A stretch of DNA of 6,144 nucleotides, from assembly GCA_012031335.1 (NCBI GenBank), contig JAAUTT010000299.1, positions 1 through 6,144 of the forward strand. The letters run 5' to 3'. This stretch comes from Bacteroidales bacterium. GTDB taxonomy: Bacteria; Bacteroidota; Bacteroidia; Bacteroidales; JAAUTT01. The position numbers and the translations under genes were made by a program. This document shows, in pieces, positions 1 to 6,144 of this stretch. The notes under the pieces were generated by a model. It was given only the letters and a program-made list of their open reading frames with translations, was not told the DNA's origin and did not search any database. Numbering within the stretch: the first letter of the stretch is position 1; each line of letters starts with the position of its first letter.

Positions 1-127
1 CCACTTGTTTAAGTAAATTTACACTGGTTTTATGAAATCCAAATATGGCGCAATCAACTGAAATATTCGGTAAGTAATATTTTGTTCCATGATTCAGAAA
101 TTCACCCTGTTCCAAAATAAAGCTCAT
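1..127 (-). CDS. Nudix-family protein, N-terminal fragment (possible NrtR/AraR-type sugar regulator)
   Basis: An ATG at 127-125 opens a minus-strand frame that runs 42 codons without a stop to the window edge, so the C-terminal part is missing. The visible protein contains YYLPNISVDCAIFGF at about residues 17-31. This resembles the first beta-strand region of Bacteroidota Nudix proteins (consensus roughly hxVDCVIFGF followed by a stretch like LKVLLxK). The Nudix box itself (GX5EX7REUXEEXGU) would lie outside the window, so the family call rests on this short N-terminal match. In Bacteroidota, Nudix domains fused to a winged helix act as transcriptional regulators of sugar utilisation (NrtR/AraR type). 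Divergent placement beside a glycoside hydrolase is compatible with that, but a plain Nudix hydrolase is equally possible. The LLKQV segment looks slightly short and could also carry an indel like those in the other genes. Confidence 0.55.
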   Translation of the reverse strand, partial: MSFILEQGEFLNHGTKYYLPNISVDCAIFGFHKTSVNLLKQV

Positions 128-294
128 TGCTTAAATTATTTTATTGTGTATATTTTACAATATAAAGTTTTTACCTAATATTGTGCATAATTAAAAAATA
201 TCCGGGAAAATCATCACTTTAATATTTTTTATGTGAATTTAATATGAAGTTTTGATTTCCGAATTTAAAAAATTCAAATCACTTACACTTTACT
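128..294. other. AT-rich divergent intergenic region
   Basis: This gap separates the minus-strand Nudix-like gene from the plus-strand GH3 gene, so it should hold promoters for both directions. It is strongly AT-rich. I looked for the Bacteroidota promoter pattern (TTTG near -33 and TAnnTTTG near -7) and found no match I trust. The only ordered element is the interrupted palindrome at 253-281, listed separately. No RNA gene or further reading frame is apparent. Confidence 0.6.
253..281. promoter_or_regulatory. Interrupted palindrome, candidate operator upstream of the GH3 gene
   Basis: TGATTT (253-258) and GAATTT (261-266) pair with AAATTC (270-275) and AAATCA (276-281) around an AAA centre. 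This gives two 6-bp arms on each side, with a 2-nt CC bulge in the left half only. It ends 13 bp before the start codon at 295, where a repressor site or a 5'-leader hairpin could act. The arms are AT-rich, so chance is a real alternative. Regulation by the divergent Nudix-like protein is inference only. Confidence 0.3.
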
Positions 295-2595
295 ATGAGA
301 AAAACGATAAGTATTTTAACAATGGGTATTATATTGTTGATAAACACACCCATATCATTTTCACAAAGTTCAGCTCCTCAACTTGGTAAAAATAGTATAA
401 AGGAGGTTATTTCGGCTATGACACTTGAAGAGAAATGCAAATTGGTTGTAGGGACCGGTATGCGCATGGGAAACGGACCTGTTGTTGGTGAAACCCAAAA
501 CAAGGTGCCAGGCGCTGCAGGAACAACCTTTGGTATTTCAAGGTTGGGCATTCCGGCAATTGTTGTTGCCGACGGTCCTGCAGGTTTAAGAATTTCACCC
601 ATACGTAATAATGATTCAATAAAAACATTTTACTGCACGGCTTTTCCGGTGGCAACACTTCTTGCATCTTCATGGGATATTGAGTTGGTGAAAAAAGTTG
701 GTGCAGCAATGGGTAACGAAGTTAAAGAATATGGTGTGGACATAATTCTGGGACCCGGATTAAATATTCACCGCAACCCATTAGGAGGAAGAAACTTTGA
801 ATATTTTTCAGAGGATCCTTACCTCACTGGTAAGTTAACAGCAGCCATAGTTAATGGAATTCAGTCGAAAGGTGTTGGAACTTCCGTTAAGCATTATGCT
901 GCAAACAATCAGGAAACAAACCGGAATACTATTAATACCCTTGTAAGTGAAAGAACTCTCAGGGAAATATATCTCGAGGGTTTTCGTATTGGTATTCAGG
1001 AATCTGATCCATGGACAGTGATGTCTTCATATAATAAAATAAATGGGACATATGCTTCTGAAAGTGAAGATCTATTAACTACAATATTACGAAATGACTG
1101 GGTTATAATGGTTTTGTAATGACAGACTGGTTCGGTGGCAAGGACCCGATAGCCCAGATGATTGCAGGAAACGACCTGCTCATGCCAGGCACTCCCAACC
1201 AAACCAAAAATATTATGGAAGCTGTTCAGGCAGGAAAACTGAGTATGGAAATACTCGACAGAAATGTAGAGAAAATCCTGAATATCATTCTTAAAACTCC
1301 AACATTTAAAAATTACAAATATTCCAATAATCCTGATTTAAAAGCCAATGGACAGGTAGCGCGTATGGTTGCTGCTGAAGGCATGATATTATTAAAAAAC
1401 GAAGGAAAAGCTCTTCCGCTGCCCACATCCATCAATACAATAGCAGTATTTGGAAATACTTCCTACGACATAGTAACAGGTGGAACCGGAAGTGGGGATG
1501 TTAACGAAGCCTACAGTATTTCGCTTGTAGAAGGATTAAACAATGCCGGCTTCAAACTTGATGAAGAATTAAAAGAAATATACACCGGATTTATAAAACA
1601 GGAATATACTAAACGTCCTAAACAACGCGGATTTATGTTACCTCCACCACTTCCGCAAATGGAACTATCATCCGCAATAATTAATAAAAAAAGCTGAGGC
1701 ATCAGAACTTGCACTAATTACATTAGGCCGTAACTCAGGAGAATTTGCTGATCGAAAAACTGATAACGATTTCTACTTAAATGAAACAGAAAAACAGATG
1801 ATTAAAAATATCTCGGCCGCTTTCCATTCAAAAGGGAAAAAGGTTGTGATAGTGCTTAACATCGGAGGCGTTATAGAAATTGCCAGCTGGAGAGATTTTG
1901 CCGATGCCATTTTGCTCTCGTGGCAACCTGGCCAGGAAGCAGGAAACGCCATTGCTGATGTACTAAGTGGAAAAGTAAATCCTTCAGGTAAATTAGCAAC
2001 TACCTTCCCCATCGATTACACTCAGGTATCCTCGGCAAAAAATTTTCCCGGAACACCGGCTGAAAAACCTACCGAAGTTGTTTATGAAGAAGGAATTTAT
2101 ACCGGATACCGTTATTTTGACAGTTTTAACTTGAATCCTGCATATGAATTTGGATATGGTTTATCATATACAACATTTTCATTATCTGGCATGAAACAAA
2201 GTTCATCTAAATTTAAAGATAAGGTGATTGTTTCTGTAGATGTAACAAATACAGGTTTAACTGCCGGAAAGGAAGTGGTTCAGATTTATCTTACTGCACC
2301 GGGAAAATCGATGGATAAACCAACCAAAGAATTGAAAGCTTTTGGAAAGACCGAACTTTTGCAACCTGGGAAAAAACAAACATTATCTTTTACAATTGAT
2401 GCCAGAGCATTAAGCTCGTTCGATACAAACCGATCGACTTGGGTTGTTGAAGCTGGTGAATATAAAATAAGTGCAGGTACATCATCAAGAAACATACAAC
2501 AAACAGCCATATTCAATATAGCTTCGGAAGTAATTGTGAAGAAAGAAAATAAGTCTTTGTCACCTGCAAAAAATATTTCCGAATTAAAAAAATAG
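295..2595 (+). CDS. Secreted GH3 beta-glucosidase-like enzyme (BglB type), two single-base frameshifts
   Basis: Exo-acting glycoside hydrolase, family 3. It should remove non-reducing terminal sugars (beta-glucose or a related sugar) with retention of configuration; exact substrate cannot be read. An N-terminal signal peptide (about residues 1-24, hydrophobic core, cleavage near SFS-Q) implies periplasmic or surface location. The GH3 N-terminal barrel (about 42-320) has ADGPAGLR around D93, the GPGLNIHRNPLGGRNFEYF stretch from G153, KHYAANNQE at 199-207 and nucleophile D278 in FVMTDW. The GH3 C-terminal domain (about 360-625) carries RNSGE with probable acid/base E483 and ends in FGYGLSYT (619-626). 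An Fn3-like domain follows (about 640-728), then a short tail ending ISELKK. The frame shifts twice: loss of one G in 1100-1102 (DW-GYNGFV expected) and gain of one A in 1686-1692 (KK-AEASEL expected). Corrected length is 766 aa, normal for the family. No Shine-Dalgarno precedes the ATG, as is usual in the phylum. Family call is very sure; substrate is not. Confidence 0.92.
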
Positions 2596-2636
2596 CGTAA
2601 ATTTCATCACAGTTATTAACCTTAAAAACTAAAGCA

Positions 2637-3373
2637 ATGAAGCACATGAATTTTTGTATTCTTTCAGTTTCTATGTTTCTTTTGTCGGTTGCCGGATATG
2701 CCCAGACAGCAGATGAGATTATAGAAAAATATGTCAATGCCATCGGAGGTAAAGAAACCTTAGGGAAAATCAATTCTCTTTATATGGAAAATTCTATAGA
2801 GGTTATGGGTAACGAAGGTCCAAGTACTACTGTAATTCTGAATGGTAAGGAGCTAAAAGTGTTTCCGATATTATGGGACAAAAAAATGGTTCAATGCTAT
2901 ACTGATAAGGGTGGATGGGTAGTAAACCCATGGCTGGAAGCAGCGATCCAGTTGAAATGCCTGCTGATCAGTACAATTCCGGAAAGTCTCAGATTTATAT
3001 TACCGATCCTATAGTCGATTATACATCAAAAAGGTTACAAGGCAGAATATGTAGGAACAGAAAAAGACGGGAAACGTTGACGCACATAAAAATCAAACTT
3101 GTATCAGCAGATAATATAACGATTACATATTTTATCGATCCTACAACCAATTATGTTATAAAAATGACAATGTCTGGTAATATGATGGGACAGACCATGG
3201 AAGTTGTTACAACTCCAACCGATTACCGCAAAACGGATCAGGGTTTGGTTCTCCCATATATCACGGAAGTAAACTATGGAGGACAGTTTTCTTTGGTTCT
3301 TAAAATTAAAAAGCTCGAATTTAATAAACCTGTTGATCCGGTTATTTTCGAAAAAGGCAATATGAGTTTGTAA
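2637..3373 (+). CDS. Exported LolA-like / outer membrane lipoprotein-sorting family protein, six single-base indels
   Basis: Resembles Bacteroidota proteins annotated as 'outer membrane lipoprotein-sorting protein', a LolA-like beta-fold family whose members often have no known ligand. A signal peptide (about residues 1-23, cleavage near GYA-Q) puts it in the periplasm. The family-typical start of the mature part (ADEIIEKYVNAIGGKE), a central DKGGWVVNPMAGSSDP and a beta-rich C-terminal half are all seen. Corrected length is 244 aa. Indels: loss of G at 2849-2850, gain of A at 2880-2886, loss of A at 2930, and gains of A at 3028-3032, 3072-3074 and 3088-3092. The first two cancel each other, and so do the last three, so the naive translation contains nonsense stretches; corrected, they read GAKSVSDIMGQ and KGYKAEYVGTEKDGNVDAHK. 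The start at 2637 is preceded by an A-rich stretch rather than a Shine-Dalgarno; ATG at 2646 is an alternative. It follows the first GH3 gene by 41 bp, suggesting one transcript. Its role in glycan use is unknown. Confidence 0.75.
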
Positions 3374-3387
3374 AATATTTAATTCGG

Positions 3388-3422
3388 AACATGGGTTGAG
3401 CAATCAGTCCATGTTTTTTTTT
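3388..3422 (+). terminator. Rho-independent terminator after the LolA-like gene
   Basis: AACATGGGTTGA (3388-3399) pairs with TCAGTCCATGTT (3404-3415), with two wobble pairs, around a GCAA tetraloop of the stabilising GNRA class. The stem is followed by a T run (3414-3422), then GC and a second run of eight T (3425-3432). It starts 15 bp after the LolA-like stop codon and should end the two-gene transcript, separating it from the bglX-type gene. Confidence 0.88.
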
Positions 3423-3459
3423 GCTTTTTTTTAAAATCCTTAAGGTTAATCATTTAATT

Positions 3460-5727
3460 ATGAAACAATTTAACTTAATATTACTACTATTGGTTTTAGG
3501 GTTTCCAGTCTTTTCTCAGGTTGAAAACTCAAACCAGAAAATGGATGTATTTATCAGTAACCTGATGAATAAAATGACCCTTGATGAAAAAATCGGTCAA
3601 TTAAACCTATCATCAGGCGGTGGTGGAGTTGCAGGAGGTCCTTCGGCTATGGATACCATGCTGATGAAGGGAATGGTGGGTGCAACGGGAGGTTTTACCT
3701 TCCAGGCCATTCGTCACACCCAGGAAACTGCTCTTAAATCGCGTCTCAAAATTCCATTGCTTATAGGAATGGATGTAATTCACGGGTACAAAACAGTATT
3801 CCCTATTCCTTTAGGCTTATCATGTACCTGGAATCCCGAACTAATCGAAAGAAGTGCACGTATTGCAGCTGTTGAAGCCAGTGCAAGTGGAATTAACTGG
3901 ACATATTCACCTATGGTTGATATTGCCCGTGATCCACGTTGGGGAAGGATTGCTGAGGGCTCGGGAGAAGATCCTTACCTAGGATCAAAAGTCGCAGCTG
4001 CTATGGTAAAAGGTTATCAGGGTATTGATCTCGCCAAAGAGAATACAATTCTTGCCTGTGTTAAACATTTTGCTTTATATGGGGCTGCGGAGGCAGGAAG
4101 AGATTATAACACCACAGATATGAGCCATATTACTATGTTTCAGTTTTATCTGCCGCCTTATAAATCAGCCTTTGAAGCGGGAGCAGGGAGTGCTATGTCA
4201 TCCTTAATGTAATCGACTATGTGCCGGCAACCGGTAATAAATGGCTCCTTACTGATGTATTGAGAACTCAATGGGGATTTAAAGGTTTTGTTGTATCCGA
4301 TTATAATTCCATAGGCGAAATGAACCAGCATGGACTGGGTGATATTCCAAAAGTTTCCGCTCTTGCATTAAAAGCCGGGTTAGATATGGATATGGCAACC
4401 AATGGTTATATTACATATCTTAAAAATTTATTGAAGGAAGGCAAAATAAGTCAGAAAGATATAGACCTGGCTTGTAAAAGAGTACTGGAGGCTAAGTACA
4501 AATTAGGTTTATTCGATGATCCTTATCGTTATTTGAACGAAAGCCGCATGAATAATGAGATTCTTACGACAGAACATCTTGATGTTGCACGGGATATTTC
4601 AAGAAAATCAATTGTTTTGCTTAAAAATGCAGATCAAATGCTCCCGATAAAAAAATCAGGTACCATTGCAGTGGTAGGTCCCCTGGCCGACAGTAAGGTA
4701 GATATGCTGGGAACCTGGGCTTTTATGGGCGATGTATCCAAAGTGGTACTGCGGTAGAAGGCATTAGAAATACAATTGGATCAAACGGGAAAGTTATATA
4801 TGCAAAAGGTTCTGTTGTTACTGATGATCCTTATTTACTAAAAAATTCAGCTGGATTCGGTTTTGGCCCAAGAGCTCAGACAGATAACACACCCAATGAT
4901 GTTTTAATTAAAGCTGCAATGGATTCCGTGTCAAAGCAGATGTAATTGTTGCAGTTTTAGGTGAACAAGCAACATGGTCAGGAGAAGCTGCCAGCCGGGC
5001 GGATATAAGTTTACCCGAAAGTCAGAAAAATCTTCTTAAAGCTTTGCTCTCAAGTGGAAAGCCAGTAATATTGGTGCTTATGAGTGGGCGTCCCTTAACA
5101 ATTCCCTGGGAACATGCCAATGTTCCAGCCATTTTGGAAGCATGGCATTCAGGAACGCAGGCTGGTAATGCTGTTGCTGATGTACTTTTTGGAGATTACA
5201 ATCCATCGGGAAAATTAACGGCTACTTTTCCGCAAAAGTGTTGGACAAATACCACTGTATTATAATCATCTGAATACTGGTCGTCCTATGGAGGCAACCA
5301 ATAAATTTACATCAAAATATCTTGACATTACCAATGATCCACTTTACCCATTTGGTTACGGATTAAGTTATACCACTTTCTCTTACAGCGATATAACTAT
5401 TAACAAAACCAGCTAAAAGGCAATGAAAGTCTGAATGCAACAATAACCGTTTCAAATACCGGTACATTCGCCGGTGAAGAGACCGTTCAGTTATACCTGA
5501 ACGATCCTGTTGCAAGTATTTCCCGCCCTGTTAAAGAGTTGAAAGGATTTAAAAAAGTGTTTCTTCAACCTGGGGAGAAAAAAGTTGTAAACTTCAATAT
5601 AACAACAGAAGACCTGAAATTTTTCAATAGTGATTTAAAATACGATTGGGAATCAGGAGAATTTATTATTTATATAGGAACAAATTCATCAGATTTAAAA
5701 ATGGTTAAGGTTACCTGGTTAAAGTAA
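3460..5727 (+). CDS. bglX: Periplasmic beta-glucosidase, GH3 BglX type, five single-base frameshifts
   Basis: GH3 beta-glucosidase of the BglX subgroup, hydrolysing terminal beta-glucosides in the periplasm. The signal peptide is clear (MKQF, a Leu-rich core, cleavage near VFS-Q). The barrel domain has GMDVIHGY (D105), DPRWGR (158-163), GSGEDPYLG, VKHFALYGAAEAGRDYN (K202, H203) and nucleophile D281 in GFVVSDY. The C-terminal domain has GEQATWSGEAASR with probable acid/base E510, and FGYGLSYT from about F632. An Fn3-like domain (about 655-745) closes the protein. Five breaks: loss of T in 4204-4205 (SSFNVIDYVPATG expected), loss of A in 4740-4742 (SKSGTAVEGI), loss of A in 4933-4935 (SKADVIVAVLGE), gain of A in 5234-5237 (FPQSVGQIPLYYNH) and loss of C in 5409-5410 (NKTQLKGNES). 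Corrected length is 756 aa, close to E. coli BglX (765). The ATG at 3460 directly precedes the signal peptide; the frame is open back to a TTG at 3421, but that lies in the terminator T tract. It has a terminator on each side, so it is probably transcribed alone. Confidence 0.92.
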
Positions 5728-5749
5728 ATATGTATATAAATATAAATAC

Positions 5750-5776
5750 AAGTCCCGCAAATTTGCGGGACTTTTT
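5750..5776 (+). terminator. Perfectly palindromic rho-independent terminator after bglX
   Basis: AAGTCCCGCAAA (5750-5761) is the exact reverse complement of TTTGCGGGACTT (5762-5773), giving a GC-rich stem with AATT as the practical loop, followed by TTTTT (5772-5776). It lies 22 bp past the bglX-type stop. The facing gene is convergent, so the same hairpin could also stop minus-strand transcription, but the sequence after it on that strand is only loosely T-rich. Confidence 0.9.
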
Positions 5777-5785
5777 CTTCCTCCT

Positions 5786-5818
5786 ATACCTTTAGGTATG
5801 TAACTAATTTATTAGTTA
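5786..5818. repeat. Two adjacent small hairpins between convergent genes
   Basis: ATACCT (5786-5791) pairs with AGGTAT (5794-5799) across TT, and TAACTAA (5801-5807) pairs with TTAGTTA (5812-5818) across TTTA. They lie between the main terminator and the stop of the minus-strand TonB-domain gene (5834). They could help end that transcript or protect its 3' end. Neither has a classic T run beside it, and the AT-rich context makes chance palindromes likely. Confidence 0.35.
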
Positions 5819-5833
5819 TTAAGACTAAAAAAA

Positions 5834-6047
5834 TTACTTTTGCAACTTAAATATAACCGGGAGTGTAAATAGCTGTTTAATTACAGCTCCTTTATACTCA
5901 GCTGGCACCCAAACAGGGGAACTCTTTACAACTCTGATAACCTCAGCATCCAATAAAGGAGATGCACCTCTTACAACTTTAGCCCAATTTACTTTACCAT
6001 CTGTATTTACAACAAACTGCACATAAACTTTACCTTCAATCTTTTAG
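5834..6047 (-). pseudogene. TonB C-terminal domain protein, 5' part cut off by an insertion sequence
   Basis: The visible translation runs from KIEGKVYVQFVVNTDGKV through RGASPLLDAEVIRVV and PVWVPAEYKGA to LPVIFKLQK and a stop at 5836-5834. This is a nearly complete TonB C-terminal (energy-transducer) domain of about 70 residues, as found in TonB and in many Bacteroidota envelope proteins. Such domains contact TonB-dependent receptors. The N-terminal part (membrane anchor, Pro-rich linker or other domains) is absent because recognisable coding sequence ends where the IS end begins. In the raw frame a TAA stands at 6046-6044; adding one base to the T run 6042-6045 would read AKKIEGKVYV instead, matching the homopolymer errors elsewhere. 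A GTG at 6022 could only give a leaderless domain fragment. It is convergent with the bglX-type gene and need not be related to it in function. Confidence 0.8.
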
Positions 6048-6144
6048 TGTTACCGGAAAATAACAATACAATGATTTCAGAAAATAAGAGTACAATGATT
6101 TCGGAAAGATAGAATACAACGATTTCGGAAAATAGTGATGCAGT
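6048..6144. mobile_element. Terminal segment of an insertion sequence, probably IS21 family
   Basis: The TonB-domain coding sequence stops abruptly at about 6047 and is followed by TGTTACCGGAAAAT, then an array of near-identical short repeats to the window edge. An end starting with TG plus several internal copies of a transposase-binding repeat is the known architecture of IS21-family termini (istA/istB elements). No transposase sequence is inside the window, so the family call rests on the end structure alone. The exact border could be a few bases off, and no target duplication can be checked because the other end is not present. Confidence 0.6.
6067..6133. repeat. Three direct repeats with exact 24-bp period inside the IS end
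   Basis: The copies begin at 6067, 6091 and 6115 and read TACAATGATTTCAGAAAAT, TACAATGATTTCGGAAAGA and TACAACGATTTCGGAAAAT. Spacers are about 5 bp. A partial fourth copy (CGGAAAAT at 6054-6061) lies in phase exactly 24 bp before the matching part of copy one, joining the array to the IS tip. The most likely role is a set of transposase binding sites, as in IS21-type multiple terminal repeats. More copies may lie beyond the window. Confidence 0.85.

Noticed and set aside
400..420. Perfect Shine-Dalgarno-like AAGGAGG followed by an in-frame ATG inside the first GH3 gene
   Set aside because: An internal start here would remove the signal peptide. The phylum relies little on Shine-Dalgarno pairing, and the ATG encodes the family-conserved Met of MTLEEK. 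Chance is the simplest explanation.
378..2516. Minus-strand open frames of 60-100 codons within the first GH3 gene
   Set aside because: They are shadows of a strong coding frame, with no recognisable domain and no start context.
1119..2595. Separate small genes starting at 1119 and 1798
   Set aside because: They begin mid-domain (right at the nucleophile motif and after the acid/base motif) and join the preceding frame once a single base is corrected.
2513..3403. Minus-strand open frames across the LolA-like gene
   Set aside because: They overlap well-supported plus-strand coding sequence and resemble no family.
3421..3459. Upstream extension of the bglX-type gene from a TTG start
   Set aside because: It would add 13 residues ahead of a clear signal peptide, and its codons lie in the terminator T tract.
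295..5727. Programmed frameshifting as the reason for the broken frames
   Set aside because: There are too many sites, of both signs, at unrelated mononucleotide runs, and these families need no frameshift.
6067..6133. Regularly spaced repeats that could suggest a CRISPR array
   Set aside because: Spacers are only about 5 bp and near-identical, the repeats are about 19 bp with a 24-bp period, and the array joins an IS terminus.

Overview
The window looks like Bacteroidota (Bacteroidetes) chromosome. It is AT-rich, the starts lack Shine-Dalgarno sequences, and the proteins are exported homologues typical of that phylum: two glycoside hydrolase family 3 (GH3) enzymes, a LolA-like 'outer membrane lipoprotein-sorting' family protein and a TonB C-terminal domain. 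Placement below phylum is not possible from the sequence.

Layout: (i) 1-127, minus strand: N-terminal piece of a probable Nudix-family protein, cut by the window edge. (ii) 128-294: AT-rich divergent intergenic region with an interrupted palindrome just before the next gene. (iii) 295-2595, plus: secreted GH3 enzyme of the thermostable beta-glucosidase B type (766 aa after correcting two frameshifts). (iv) 2637-3373, plus: exported LolA-like protein (244 aa after correcting six frameshifts), 41 bp downstream and probably co-transcribed. (v) 3388-3422: strong rho-independent terminator. (vi) 3460-5727, plus: periplasmic GH3 enzyme of the BglX type (756 aa after correcting five frameshifts). 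(vii) 5750-5776: perfectly palindromic terminator, then two small hairpins. (viii) 5834-6047, minus: TonB C-terminal domain whose upstream part is cut off. (ix) 6048-6144: the end of an insertion sequence, probably IS21 family, with 24-bp-period internal repeats.

Functionally this is a beta-glycoside utilisation patch. Two exported exo-acting GH3 enzymes would release terminal sugars in the periplasm, with an exported LolA-like protein of unknown role between them. A divergent Nudix protein, possibly a sugar-sensing regulator of the NrtR/AraR kind, sits at the left. No SusC/SusD pair is visible.

The dominant anomaly is that every plus-strand gene is broken by single-base indels: 13 in about 5.3 kb, each a one-base gain or loss in a short mononucleotide run. 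After correction all catalytic motifs are intact and there are no substitution-type stops. This fits uncorrected sequencing error better than gene decay. I found no convincing undescribed system; the most interesting real events are the IS end in the TonB-domain gene and the possible Nudix-operator arrangement.
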